DNA of 64,000 nucleotides from JAEUHM01 sp964538625 (GTDB taxonomy: Bacteria; Verrucomicrobiota; Verrucomicrobiia; Verrucomicrobiales; Verrucomicrobiaceae), in the NCBI GenBank assembly GCA_964538625.1, contig CAZIGH010000021.1:16428-80427 (forward strand), given 5' to 3'. Of the stretch, positions 54,424 to 63,956 are shown piece by piece. The notes under the pieces are model-generated. The model worked only from the letters and a program-made list of their open reading frames with translations. It made no database searches and was not told the DNA's origin. The position numbers were made by a program, and so were the translations under genes. Each line of letters begins with the position of its first letter. The first letter of the stretch is position 1.

Positions 54424-54671
54424 TCATCGGCTCATATCTTGGGCTTCAATGGCCTTATAAAAGTAGCCGGAAGCCTTTACTTCCTTGGATACAGGCCCAT
54501 CCACCACCAGCACAGTCTGCACCGTCCGCCTCGGATCCTCTCCCCTCAGCACCTCCACCTTCCGCGCCACTTCAGCGATGATCGATGCACAGCAATCCAG
54601 TAAATGATGGCACCTTTTTCACCATGGACTTGAAAGACACCGCTTCCATACGCCTTGTAGTTCCCAGCCAT
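54424..54671 (-). pseudogene. Frameshifted small gene remnant between korB and the PQQ gene
   Basis: From an ATG at 54671 (sharing CATG with the start of the divergent PQQ gene) one frame gives MAGNYKAYGSGVFQVHGEK, then GAIIYWIAVHR. From about 54618 a second frame opens, giving SIIAEVARKVEVLRGEDPRR and DGPVSKEVKASGYFYK, ending in TGA at 54426-54424. A single-base shift in the overlap (roughly 54600-54550) would join them into one protein of about 80 residues. The off-frame continuation is Trp/Arg junk (SLKWRGRWRC). Family not recognised. The remaining part of the 341-bp gap (54329-54423) holds nothing I can name. Confidence 0.42.
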
Positions 54672-55899
54672 GCGCACCTTCCCACTGCTTCTTCTCCTCG
54701 TCTCCATGACTCACGCCGAAACCCTGTGGCCGGAGTTCCGCGGACCCACGGCGCAGGGGCACTCTACTGCCACGGGACTGCCCACCTTGTGGTCCACCTC
54801 CAGAGGAGTGAAGTGGCGCACGGAGATCGACGGACTGGGCTGGTCTTCCCCCATCGTGGCCAATGGCAAAATCTTCGTCACCACCGGTGTGCCTGAAGGC
54901 AGCAATGCAGCCCGGTTGTACGTGCTGGCGTTTGATGCCGCCTCCGGGAAGCCGCTATGGAAGACAGAGGTTTTTCATCCCACCAGCCCGGAGATGCTGC
55001 GCATGCACAAAGAGAACAGCCAGGCCTCCCCCACCCCTGTCTATGAGAACGGGCTGATCTACGCGCACTTCAGTCAGCATGGTACTGCCTGCCTGAAGGA
55101 GGACGGCACGCTCGTCTGGAAGGTCAATGACCATCCCTACGCCCCAGTGCACGGCACAGGCGGCAGCCCCGTCCTCGTGGACGACCTCCTCATCTATCAT
55201 GCAGATGGTGCCAGCGACCCCGCCGTCATTGCACTCAGCAAAGCGACGGGCAAGACCGTTTGGAAAGTGGTGCGCAACAGCGGCGCAAACCGAAAGTTCT
55301 CCTTCAGCACACCCCTGCTCATTGAGGTCAACGGCGAACGGCAACTCATCAGCGCCGGCAGTGGTGTCGTTCAGGCTCTCAACCCCAAAGACGGCTCAGA
55401 GATCTGGCGCTGCCTGTATGACCAAGGCTACTCCGTGGTGCCCCGGCCCATTTTCGCTCACGGACTGGTGTTCCTGAGCACCGGCTACGACCAACCCGTC
55501 GCCCTCGCCATCAAGCCAGACGGCAGAGGCGATGTCACCAGCACCCACATCGTGTGGCAGGCGAACAAGCGCATCCCTCACAACCCCAGCATGGTCGTCG
55601 TGGGTGATGAACTCTACATGATCGATGACAAGGGCATGATCTCCTGCCGGGATGCAAAGACGGGCAAAGTTCACTACGAAGAGCGTCTGCTCGGCCCCAC
55701 TTGGTCATCCCTGCTCCACGCCGACGGCCATTTGTACGTGATGGACAAACTGGGCGTCACCGCTGTGGTCAAACCTGGCCGTACGCTCCGAGTCGTGGCC
55801 AAAAATGATCTCGGCGAAAAAGCTCAGGCCTCCATGGCGGTGGTGGACAGCGACCTACTCATCCGCACGGACAAGGCGCTTTACCGCATCACCAAATGA
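54670..55899 (+). CDS. PQQ-type beta-propeller repeat protein, exported
   Basis: 409 residues with a signal peptide (MRTFPLLLLLVSMTHAE). After the opening LWPEFRGPTAQGH, typical of planctomycete/verrucomicrobial PQQ-like proteins, come about seven blades (GWSSPIVANGKIFVTTG, LYVLAFDAASGKPLWKTE, LVDDLLIYHADGASDPAVI, DGSEIWRCLYDQG). No catalytic residues are evident. Its stop overlaps the start of the next gene as ATGA, so the two are translated together. Confidence 0.87.
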   Translation: MRTFPLLLLLVSMTHAETLWPEFRGPTAQGHSTATGLPTLWSTSRGVKWRTEIDGLGWSSPIVANGKIFVTTGVPEGSNAARLYVLAFDAASGKPLWKTEVFHPTSPEMLRMHKENSQASPTPVYENGLIYAHFSQHGTACLKEDGTLVWKVNDHPYAPVHGTGGSPVLVDDLLIYHADGASDPAVIALSKATGKTVWKVVRNSGANRKFSFSTPLLIEVNGERQLISAGSGVVQALNPKDGSEIWRCLYDQGYSVVPRPIFAHGLVFLSTGYDQPVALAIKPDGRGDVTSTHIVWQANKRIPHNPSMVVVGDELYMIDDKGMISCRDAKTGKVHYEERLLGPTWSSLLHADGHLYVMDKLGVTAVVKPGRTLRVVAKNDLGEKAQASMAVVDSDLLIRTDKALYRITK

Positions 55900-57497
55900 A
55901 ACAGATGGCGCTTGCCATGCTGCTGCTGCTCCCTGCCGCAGCGGAAGCAAAAGAGCGGTGGGTCTATGCACCCGCGAACTATCAAGTGGACGCGCAGGCG
56001 GATCGCATCATCGCCTTGATGCAGCGCGCAAAAAAAGCCGGTTACACTCACTTCCTGCTCACTGATTCCAAGTTCGCCCGCATTCCTACCCTGCCTGAAC
56101 GCTACTTCAAAAATGTCGAACGTGTGAAGGCTGCAGCGAGCGAAAACGGCATCAGTCTAGTGCCCGCAGTTTTCGATGTCGGCTATTCCAACAATCTGCT
56201 CTCCAACAACCCGAACCTTGCCGAAGGTCTGCCCGTCCGTGATGCACCCTTCATCGTGAAGGATGACATCGCAGCGCATGTGCCCGACCCTCAGTTACAA
56301 CTCCCCGACCCACAGTTTCGGGATCGGAAGCGATGGGCTTTCATCGATGACTCGCTCACTGCGGAATCTGCAGCGCTGATCTCGCAGCCCACCGGAGAGA
56401 ATGCTCGCTTCAGCCAAAAGCTCACGCTCGCACCCTTTCGGCAGTATCACTTTCGCATCGACATCCGCACGAGTGGATTCGGTGGCGGAAAACCAGAAAT
56501 CAAAGTCATCGCCAGCGGTCAGCAGCTTCAATACACCTCTGTTCGTGTCGAATCGGAACAGGACTGGAAGACATACGATGTCACCTTCAACAGTCTCGGA
56601 CACAACACTGCGCAACTTTACGTCGGAGTATGGGGCGGGCATCAGGGCGTCATTGCTTATCGTCACCCGAAGCTTGAGGAAGCAGGACTGGTGAATGTGT
56701 TACGCAGGTCCGGCACCCCTTTCGTCGTCCGCACCGCAGACGGCACCGTTCTAAAGGAAGGCACCGACTATGAGCGCGTGGTGGACGAACGACTCGGGAA
56801 GACACCGTATGATGGTGAATACACGGCATGGAGCCAGCCGCTCACGCTTCAAATGAAGTCCATTGAGGACGGTACCGAGCTGCGCGTCTCCTACTACCAC
56901 CCTCACATCATCTACGAGGGGCAGGTCTGCATCTGCGTGAGCGAACCCGAAACCGTGCAACTGCTCGGACGCCAGGCAGCAGACGTGCATCGTTTGTGGT
57001 CCGCTACGGGTTACATGATGCAGCACGACGAGTGGCGAGTGCTCAACTGGTGCGAGGCCTGCACCTCCCGCAACATGACTCCCGGACAAATCGCTGCGGA
57101 CAACGTCAAGACCTGTCAGGACTTGCTTCGGCGGACTGCACCAGCCAGCCGCATCCTCGTGTGGAGCGACATGTTTGATCCCTATCACAATGCGGTGGCT
57201 GGCCCTTATTACCTCGTCAACGGACCGCTCACTGATTCTTGGACCGGCCTGCAACCTGGGACCATCATCGTGAACTGGAACAGTGGCAAAGCGGAGCAAA
57301 GTCTGCGCTTCTTCGCACACCGCGGTCATTCCCAGATCATCGCAGCCTATTACGACGGCCCGCTGGAGAACACACGCCGCTGGCTGGAAAAGGCAGACGG
57401 TGTTCCCGGGCTTCTGGGTGTGATGTACACGACGTGGCACCAAGATTACTCCCAGCTCGAAGCGTTTGCGAAGTTGCTGGATGACCTGGCATTCTGA
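55896..57497 (+). CDS. Exported TIM-barrel-like protein with inserted carbohydrate-binding module
   Basis: 533 residues with a signal peptide (MKQMALAMLLLLPAAAEAK). Residues about 20-115 look like the start of a barrel (AKKAGYTHFLLTDSKFARI), residues about 145-290 like a jellyroll sugar-binding insert, and about 370-533 return to barrel-like elements (HDEWRVLNWCEAC, ILVWSDMFDPYHN, IIAAYYDGPLENTRRWL). The overall order is reminiscent of GH20-like enzymes, but I see no Asp-Glu pair and make no assignment. Coupled by ATGA to the PQQ gene. Confidence 0.73.
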   Translation: MKQMALAMLLLLPAAAEAKERWVYAPANYQVDAQADRIIALMQRAKKAGYTHFLLTDSKFARIPTLPERYFKNVERVKAAASENGISLVPAVFDVGYSNNLLSNNPNLAEGLPVRDAPFIVKDDIAAHVPDPQLQLPDPQFRDRKRWAFIDDSLTAESAALISQPTGENARFSQKLTLAPFRQYHFRIDIRTSGFGGGKPEIKVIASGQQLQYTSVRVESEQDWKTYDVTFNSLGHNTAQLYVGVWGGHQGVIAYRHPKLEEAGLVNVLRRSGTPFVVRTADGTVLKEGTDYERVVDERLGKTPYDGEYTAWSQPLTLQMKSIEDGTELRVSYYHPHIIYEGQVCICVSEPETVQLLGRQAADVHRLWSATGYMMQHDEWRVLNWCEACTSRNMTPGQIAADNVKTCQDLLRRTAPASRILVWSDMFDPYHNAVAGPYYLVNGPLTDSWTGLQPGTIIVNWNSGKAEQSLRFFAHRGHSQIIAAYYDGPLENTRRWLEKADGVPGLLGVMYTTWHQDYSQLEAFAKLLDDLAF

Positions 57498-57543
57498 AGC
57501 CGACTTGCAAGCTATTCGCTGCCGCGCTACGAGGCGATGAGTT

Positions 57544-58719
57544 TTGAAGAATCCCCACTCCACCGCCCTGCTGCTGGTCATCGCCTACCTCGGCTTCATC
57601 AGCCTGGGCCTGCCAGACACCGTCATCGGCGTGGCTTGGCCCTCCGTGCGCGAAGCGTTTGGACGCCAGCAAGCTGACATCTCCTGGATCTTCATTGGCA
57701 CCAGCGCTACTTACTTCCTGTCGAGTTTTTTTGCAGGCCGCCTGCTAGAGTTTATGACCATCGGCACGCTGCTCGCGGTGAGCAGTCTGCTGGTGGCAGC
57801 GGCCGGATTTGGGTTTGGCCTTTCGGCATGGTGGATCGCTTTCGCCGGTTGCGCGCTGCTTCACGGGCTAGGTTCAGGTGCCATCGACTCGGGCCTGAAC
57901 CACTACGTTTCGCGGCACTTCTCCGCCCGTCACATGACTTGGCTCCACGCCTCCTACAGCATCGGAGCCACCATGGGACCACTCATTATGACTTGGGTCA
58001 TCGCCAGCAGTGGCTCATGGAGATCAGGCTACCTTACCGTGGCAGCATTGCTCTCTGTGCTTGGTCTTTTGTTCGTCTTCACCCGCAAGCGATGGAGCGA
58101 AACGCCTAATCCCGAACCAGAAACCGAATCAGCAGCGGGTCAACCGGTCACTATCACTCAAGCACTACGCCTGCCTGTGGTGTGGCTGCAAATGCTGCTC
58201 TTCTTCGTTTACACAGGGCTGGAATCCGCCGCAGGTCAATGGAGTTACACCCTACTCACGGAATCGCGCGGAGTCTCCACTCAGACGGCTGGAATATGGG
58301 TCACGCTTTATTGGGCAAGTCTCGCGCTGGGTCGCATCGGCTCAGGATTCATCGTCGAGCGGATGGGAATCGACCGTTTGCTGAGGTTCAGCACGCTGCT
58401 TTGCGTGGGTGGCACCGGGCTATTCTTCATTGACAAAGGTACGTGGCTTTCCGCCCTCGCCCTGGGCCTGAGCGGCGTGGGTCTGGCTCCTATCTTCCCC
58501 TGCCTCATGACGCGAACTCCAGTGCGGGTGGGTGCCGGAGTGGCGACTCACGCGGTCGGTTTCCAGGTCAGCGCCGCGATGGCCGGTGTGGGCCTACTGC
58601 CCAGTCTCGCAGGCATTCTTGCTCAAAACTATGGTTTGCAAACCGTGCCTATGATGCTGCTCATGCTGGCAGCTCTCGTGCTGATTCTTCACGAGAAACT
58701 GCTTCGCATCAGCCGCTAA
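57544..58719 (+). CDS. Major facilitator superfamily transporter (TTG start)
   Basis: 391 residues with about twelve hydrophobic segments; the FxGxxLPD element (YLGFISLGLPDTVIGVAWP) resembles sugar/fucose-permease-type MFS proteins. The only start compatible with the frame is TTG at 57544: an in-frame stop lies at 57538, just before it. A GAGG at 57531-57534 gives a plausible ribosome binding site 9 nt away. Substrate unknown; placed after the PQQ/TIM-barrel pair, so a sugar is a guess. Converges with the YebC gene, 3 bp away. Confidence 0.85.
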   Translation: MKNPHSTALLLVIAYLGFISLGLPDTVIGVAWPSVREAFGRQQADISWIFIGTSATYFLSSFFAGRLLEFMTIGTLLAVSSLLVAAAGFGFGLSAWWIAFAGCALLHGLGSGAIDSGLNHYVSRHFSARHMTWLHASYSIGATMGPLIMTWVIASSGSWRSGYLTVAALLSVLGLLFVFTRKRWSETPNPEPETESAAGQPVTITQALRLPVVWLQMLLFFVYTGLESAAGQWSYTLLTESRGVSTQTAGIWVTLYWASLALGRIGSGFIVERMGIDRLLRFSTLLCVGGTGLFFIDKGTWLSALALGLSGVGLAPIFPCLMTRTPVRVGAGVATHAVGFQVSAAMAGVGLLPSLAGILAQNYGLQTVPMMLLMLAALVLILHEKLLRISR

Positions 58720-58722
58720 ACG

Positions 58723-59448
58723 CTACCTCAGCGCAGCGTGAACGCGGTGGACGTCCGCGTGACCATCCAGTGATTGAAGAAAGGTCGTTATTTCCTCCCG
58801 CTGTTCCTCGGTGACCTCTGGATACTCTTTGGCACGATAGGTGAGTTCAGAAGTCGTGACGTTCCAGCCAGCAGCCTTCAGTGCTTTGGTGACCGCATCC
58901 AGCTTGGCACTGGCGCAGTAGAAGCGGGCACCCACGTGGCCGGCGGCATCTTCTTCATCCAGCTCCATGGGCTCCAAATCATCTGCGTCCGCTTCGAGCG
59001 CCGCCGTTTCTAGATCCATGGATTTGTCAGTGTGCTGGGCTTCGATGAGGCCACAATGATCGAACATCCAGGCCACCGAGCCACGGGTGCCGATGCTTCC
59101 CGCCTTGAAGAGCACTTTGATTTCAGATGCGGTGCGGTTGTTGTTGTCTGTGAGACATTCCACTACGACGGGCACGCGGTGCGGAGTGAATCCCTCATAC
59201 ACCACGCTTTCATAAGTGACGGCGTCGGGGCCCTGGCCAGAGCCTTTTGCGATGGCGCGCTCAATGGTGTCCCGTGTGACACTCTGCTTTTTGGCATTCG
59301 CCACGGCGGCGGCGAGGCGTGCGTTAAACTCAGGGTGGGGACCTCCGAGCTTCGCTGCGATTTGGATTTCTCGCACCAGCTTGCCGACCATTTTGCCCTT
59401 TTGATCCGCAGCCAGCTCCCGCCACTTCTGTTTCCATTGTGCTCCCAT
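58723..59448 (-). CDS. YebC/PmpR-family protein, divergent
   Basis: 241 residues from the ATG at 59448. The family fold is clear: GKLVREIQIAAKLGG, NARLAAAVANAKKQSVTRDTIERAIAKG, YEGFTPHRVPVVVECLTDNNNRTASEI and the C-terminal ELTYRAKEYPEVTEEQ. The canonical N-terminus (AGHSKWANIKHRK) is replaced by GAQWKQKWRELAADQKGK, so it belongs to a non-standard branch. YebC proteins bind DNA or ribosomes; recent work links members to translation of difficult sequences. It is 21 bp after the ABC ATPase. Confidence 0.9.
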   Translation of the reverse strand: MGAQWKQKWRELAADQKGKMVGKLVREIQIAAKLGGPHPEFNARLAAAVANAKKQSVTRDTIERAIAKGSGQGPDAVTYESVVYEGFTPHRVPVVVECLTDNNNRTASEIKVLFKAGSIGTRGSVAWMFDHCGLIEAQHTDKSMDLETAALEADADDLEPMELDEEDAAGHVGARFYCASAKLDAVTKALKAAGWNVTTSELTYRAKEYPEVTEEQREEITTFLQSLDGHADVHRVHAALR

Positions 59449-59469
59449 AAGTTGAATCAAAAAAATCGT

Positions 59470-60402
59470 TCAGGCATCGCTGGCCGCAAGCTCCACGAAG
59501 ACGTCTTCAAGGCTTGGCAACTGGCGGTGCAGCTCGCGTATCTTCCAGTTCTCCGCCAGCGCCAGGTCCTGTACGGCCTCGCGCACATCGGTGTTGGACT
59601 CCACCCTGAGCGTGTAAGCTCGCCAGCCTTCATCCCCCTTTTCCGGCACCACTTTTTTCACGCCTGCTACGGAGGCGAGCTTTTTCTCGGCTTCGCGTGG
59701 GCCTTTCAGCTCTACATACACGCTGCTGGCGGTGCGCAGCCCGCGGGTGAGATTCTCCGGCGTATCTGCGGCCTTGATCCGTCCGTTATGGATCATGATG
59801 ACGCGGTCACACGCCTGCTCCACTTCATTGAGGATGTGGGTGGAGAGGAGGATGGTGCAGTCAGACAAAAGACTCCTCAACATCTCGCGCACGCCCCGGA
59901 TCTGGGTGGGATCAAGTCCGTTCGTGGGCTCATCCAGGATGAGAAGCGGAGGCTTGCCCAAGATCGCATCCGCAAGCGCCACCCTCTGGCGGTAGCCCTT
60001 GGACAGGTTTCCGATCAAGCGGCGTCTCACCTCTGTCACTCCGCAGAGTTCCATGGCCTCACCGGCCTTGAGCCTGAGTTCCCTGCCACTGAACCCCTTC
60101 AGAGCAGCCCTGAAGTGCAGGTACTCCTTCACCTTCATGTCCGTGTAAAGGGGGGCCATCTCAGGCATGTAGCCCACCATCTTGCGCACTGCCAGTGAGT
60201 CGCGAAAGACGTCCTTCCCGCCTACGGTAGCCACGCCTGAGGTGGGCGGCATGTAGCCAGAGAGGATGCGCATGGTGGTGGACTTGCCCGCTCCATTGGG
60301 ACCGAGGAAGCCCACCAGTTCACCACGTTCCACTTCAAACGAGATGCCGTTCACCGCTACGCGGCCGGCATATTGTTTCATGAGATTGGAGACGTGGATC
60401 AT
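59470..60402 (-). CDS. ABC transporter ATP-binding protein (gliding/NosF-like class)
   Basis: 310 residues. Walker A GFLGPNGAGKSTTMRIL, signature LSKGYRQRVALADAI, Walker B LLILDEPTNGLDP and the H-loop LLSTHILNEVEQ are complete. An extra C-terminal about 80 residues follow the ATPase, as in ABC-2-type exporters (GldA, NosF). The matching permease is not adjacent: upstream lies tex, downstream yebC. It sits 69 bp after tex on the same strand. Confidence 0.92.
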   Translation of the reverse strand: MIHVSNLMKQYAGRVAVNGISFEVERGELVGFLGPNGAGKSTTMRILSGYMPPTSGVATVGGKDVFRDSLAVRKMVGYMPEMAPLYTDMKVKEYLHFRAALKGFSGRELRLKAGEAMELCGVTEVRRRLIGNLSKGYRQRVALADAILGKPPLLILDEPTNGLDPTQIRGVREMLRSLLSDCTILLSTHILNEVEQACDRVIMIHNGRIKAADTPENLTRGLRTASSVYVELKGPREAEKKLASVAGVKKVVPEKGDEGWRAYTLRVESNTDVREAVQDLALAENWKIRELHRQLPSLEDVFVELAASDA

Positions 60403-60471
60403 TTGACTTGGAAACCTTCATCATGCACGCCTTCGCCTGTTCTGACAACCGCCGTCGCTTTCTTTTGCAAA

Positions 60472-62808
60472 TCACTTCTTTCCTTTGGACACTGCCGCGC
60501 TGAACCAGTCTCCGCCGCCACCAAAGGGATTCCCCATGCCGCCGCCGCTGCTGCGGTAACGGTCCCCACCGCTTCCCCCGCCGGGCCGCTGCCCCCCTTG
60601 ACCCGGAGTTCCGGAAGGCTTTTTCTTCTCGAAGTCGGGCTTGGACTTCATGCTCAGGGCGATGCGTTTGCGCGCTAAGTCCACCTCCACCACGGTCACC
60701 ATGACTTTTTGCTGAACTTTCACCACCTCGGAGGCGTCGCGGACAAAGGTGTCGCTGAGCTGGCTCACGTGGACTAGGCCATCCTGGTGAACGCCTATGT
60801 CCACGAATGCGCCAAACGCCGCCACATTCGTGACAATGCCGGGTAGCTTCATGCCGACTTTCAAGTCCTCCGGCTTCTCCACGCCTTCCTGAAACTTGAA
60901 TACTTCGAACTGCTTGCGCGGGTCACGGCCCGGCTTGGCAAGTTCATTCATGATGTCCTGAAGGGTAGGCAAACCCACTTCCTCAGTGACATATTTCTTC
61001 AAGTCAATACGGCTCCGAAGCTCGGGCTTCTGGATCAAGTCAGAGAGGGTGCAGCCCAGATCTGCCGCCATTCTCTCCACCAGCGGATAACGCTCTGGGT
61101 GCACGGCACTGCTGTCTAGCGGGTGCTCAGCACCACGGATGCGTAGGAAACCGGCGGCCTGCTCAAAGGCTTTCTCTCCCAGCCGGGGGACTTTTAACAA
61201 GTCTCTGCGGGATTTGAAGGGGCCATTCTCGTTCCGGTAGGCAACGATGTTCGCCGCGTGGGCGGTGTTGAGGCCCGAGACGTAGGCAAGCAGTTGTTTG
61301 GAAGCAGTGTTCAGCTCCACCCCCACGCCGTTCACGCAAGAGACCACCGTGTCATCCAGGCCCTTTTTCAGCAGCGTCTGATCCACATCGTGCTGATACT
61401 GGCCCACCCCTATGCTCTTGGGATCAATCTTCACCAGTTCGGCAAGCGGGTCCATGAGTCGCCGACCGATGGAGACCGCACCGCGCACGGTCACGTCGTG
61501 ATCCGGAAACTCTTCCCGCGCCACCTCGCTGGCAGAGTAAACGGATGCCCCCGCCTCGCTGACCATGATGACGGGGATGTGTTTGGGCAGTCCAATCTTG
61601 TTCACAAACGCCTCCGTTTCGCGGCTGGCTGTTCCGTTGCCGATGGCGATGGCCTCGATTTTGCATTGCTTCACCACGTTGTGAAGAAGTTCCTTCGCCT
61701 GCATGAGAGAGTTGCCAGAACCCAGCAGGTAAATGACGTCGTGAAAGAGCAGTTTTCCCTGGGCATCCAGCGCCACCACCTTGCAGCCTGTGCGAAACCC
61801 GGGGTCTATGCCCATGACTCGCTTCTGCCCAAGTGGGGCCGCCAGCATCAGCTCGCGCAGGTTGTCAGCAAAGACTTTCACCGCTTCTGCATCCGCCTTT
61901 TTTTTGGACTCCATGCGCGCCTCGGTCTCCATGCTCGGCCCCATCAGACGCTTGAAGCCCTCTTGGGCCGCCTGCCTCATCTGGTCCGCGCAGGATGAGC
62001 TGCCCTTCACATGAAGCCGCTCCAGAATGGCCAGTGCATCCGCCTCTGGTGGGGTGATGCGCATCATGAGGAACCCTTCCGTTTCCCCCCTCCGAATGGC
62101 CAGCATGCGGTGTGATGGAATGGTTTTGAGTGGCTCGTTCCAGTCAAAGTAATCCCGAAACTTCGCAGCCTCGGCATCCTCCTCTTTTCCAAACATGACC
62201 TTGCTGCTCACCGTGCCTTTCTCGGCATACAGCTGGCGCAGAGCCGCACGGGACGGGGCATCGTCACTGATGCGCTCTGCCAAGATGTCTCTTGCACCAG
62301 CCAGAGCCTCGGCGGCATCCTTCACCTTCAGATCGTCTGCGGCATCAGGTTTCACATATTTCAACGCTTCCGCCGCCGCATCCGCCGCTCGGTTTTCCAT
62401 GTTGGCCGCAATGAAATCCGCCAGTGGCTCCAACCCTTTATCCTTGGCAATCGTGGCACGAGTGCGGCGTTTCGGGCGGTATGGCGCAAACAAGTCCTCA
62501 AGCACGGTCAACGTCTCCGCTTTGCCGATTTTTTCCCGCAGGGCGTCCGTCATGAGGTTACGTTCTTCCAAAGATTTCACGATGCTGCTGCGACGGTCAT
62601 CCAAGACCTGAAGCTGCTCCAGCCGGTCGCGCACCGTCGCAATCTGCACTTCATCCATCTCACCGGTAGCCTCCTTCCGGTAGCGAGCGATGAAAGGCAC
62701 TGTAGCCCCCTCCGCCAGAAGATGGGCTGTCGCGCCCACCTGGATGGTTTTCAGCTTCAGTTCGGCTGCGATACGATTGACATGGGCGACGTTGATCTTG
62801 AGTTCCAT
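60472..62808 (-). CDS. tex: Tex-family S1 RNA-binding transcription accessory protein
   Basis: 778 residues from the ATG at 62808 (the frame extends to 62985 without support); usual Tex length. N-terminal helical domain (ATVPFIARYRKEATGEMDEVQ), YqgF/RNase-H-like domain (RVMGIDPGFRTGCKVVALD), HhH motifs (LNTASKQLLAYVSGL) and an S1 domain near 650-720 (GIVTNVAAFGAFVDIGVHQDGLVHVS). The C-terminal about 55 residues are a Gly/Pro-rich disordered tail. Tex binds RNA and transcription complexes. Confidence 0.96.
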   Translation of the reverse strand: MELKINVAHVNRIAAELKLKTIQVGATAHLLAEGATVPFIARYRKEATGEMDEVQIATVRDRLEQLQVLDDRRSSIVKSLEERNLMTDALREKIGKAETLTVLEDLFAPYRPKRRTRATIAKDKGLEPLADFIAANMENRAADAAAEALKYVKPDAADDLKVKDAAEALAGARDILAERISDDAPSRAALRQLYAEKGTVSSKVMFGKEEDAEAAKFRDYFDWNEPLKTIPSHRMLAIRRGETEGFLMMRITPPEADALAILERLHVKGSSSCADQMRQAAQEGFKRLMGPSMETEARMESKKKADAEAVKVFADNLRELMLAAPLGQKRVMGIDPGFRTGCKVVALDAQGKLLFHDVIYLLGSGNSLMQAKELLHNVVKQCKIEAIAIGNGTASRETEAFVNKIGLPKHIPVIMVSEAGASVYSASEVAREEFPDHDVTVRGAVSIGRRLMDPLAELVKIDPKSIGVGQYQHDVDQTLLKKGLDDTVVSCVNGVGVELNTASKQLLAYVSGLNTAHAANIVAYRNENGPFKSRRDLLKVPRLGEKAFEQAAGFLRIRGAEHPLDSSAVHPERYPLVERMAADLGCTLSDLIQKPELRSRIDLKKYVTEEVGLPTLQDIMNELAKPGRDPRKQFEVFKFQEGVEKPEDLKVGMKLPGIVTNVAAFGAFVDIGVHQDGLVHVSQLSDTFVRDASEVVKVQQKVMVTVVEVDLARKRIALSMKSKPDFEKKKPSGTPGQGGQRPGGGSGGDRYRSSGGGMGNPFGGGGDWFSAAVSKGKK

Positions 62809-63044
62809 TGAGGAGTGAAAAGGGGGTGGGTTGTTGGCTGGCCGACTGGTGTAGCCAGAGAACCCACACTGCCAAGCGCGGGCGCATGAATGTGGAAAAC
62901 TTTTCCTGAAGGCGGCGCTTGACTCGCCCCTCATCCAACCTCCACCAGCCACCCGTGAGTGCATCACTTTTGAGAAAGTGCGCACATTTGATTCTAAAAT
63001 ATTGACTGTATTGAGGTTTAGATGTTCATTATTTTTGAAATATC

Positions 63045-63899
63045 ATGACTACAGAATCAAAATTGGCTTTCCGCAGCGCGATTTTTTGTATCTTCGCCCT
63101 TATGCCCCCAGCGTCTCGCTCGGCCGTCACTGCGGGTGGCATGGCTGTCATCGGTTACGACGACGCAGCGGACAGTATCAGCCTCGTCGCGCTCGAGACG
63201 ATCGCTGCCGGGGAGGTGATCTACCTCACAAACAACGGCTGGTCGTCCAGCCAGGGCAAGTTCAATGGGGCAGCCCCCAGCCAGGGTGCAGGGAACGAGT
63301 CCCTGTTGAAAATGACCGTCACCGCCGACATTGCCATCGGAACCGTCATCTCCACCAGCATCGCCGGCACAGGATGGACTTGGGAAACATCGGCCATCAT
63401 CCCAGGGCAGGTCGGCGGCTCCGCCATGTTCTCGGGCCTTGACTTGGAATGGGCGGGCGACCAAATCTACCTATTCCAGGCATCCGAAAGCAATCCTCTG
63501 CTCAATCCGACAAACTTCATTTACGCCCTCCACATCAGCAGCCCCACATACCCAGGTTTCAGTGATGCGGATGATGTTTACAATGGCGACATCCCTCCTG
63601 GTCTGAGCTTGGCAGCGGGCACGGCTGTGGCCCAAGCAAACCTCTACATGCGTGGAGATGCGGACGGGAACAACTCCTCCTGGGGGATCAACCTGAGTTC
63701 CGCCGCCTTTGCAGATCTCCAAAACAACTCAGGTTCCAAAGCGGAGTGGCTGGCGGCGATTGCCAGCAGCGCCAACTGGACGAATGCGGCACCCTCCGTC
63801 AGCCCCGGTGGCTTCCTGGCCGTGCATGCCCCTGAACCATCCCGCATTTTGTTGGTGCTTTGCGGCCTTTTGGGAATGATGATGAGAAGGCGGCGCTAA
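63045..63899 (+). CDS. PEP-CTERM surface protein
   Basis: 284 residues. After a hydrophobic N-terminal signal (about 8-27, FRSAIFCIFALMPPASRSA) come beta-rich repeats (VALETIAAGEVIYLTNNGWS) and a C-terminal sorting signal: PEPSRILLVLCGLLGMMMRRRR in parts (PEP motif, hydrophobic span, Arg4). Such proteins are cleaved and attached by an exosortase and are linked with exopolysaccharide formation; no exosortase gene is in the window. The preceding 60 bp are strikingly AT-rich and probably contain its promoter. Confidence 0.88.
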   Translation: MTTESKLAFRSAIFCIFALMPPASRSAVTAGGMAVIGYDDAADSISLVALETIAAGEVIYLTNNGWSSSQGKFNGAAPSQGAGNESLLKMTVTADIAIGTVISTSIAGTGWTWETSAIIPGQVGGSAMFSGLDLEWAGDQIYLFQASESNPLLNPTNFIYALHISSPTYPGFSDADDVYNGDIPPGLSLAAGTAVAQANLYMRGDADGNNSSWGINLSSAAFADLQNNSGSKAEWLAAIASSANWTNAAPSVSPGGFLAVHAPEPSRILLVLCGLLGMMMRRRR

Positions 63900-63956
63900 A
63901 GGTTTCAGACAAAGAAAACTATTTTCTTGATTATTTAATATAATCACCATAATATT

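Noticed and set aside
63002..63030. TTGACT-N17-TTCATT before the PEP-CTERM gene as a sigma-70 promoter
   Set aside because: The -10 is poor and the transcript would start only a few bases before the ATG.
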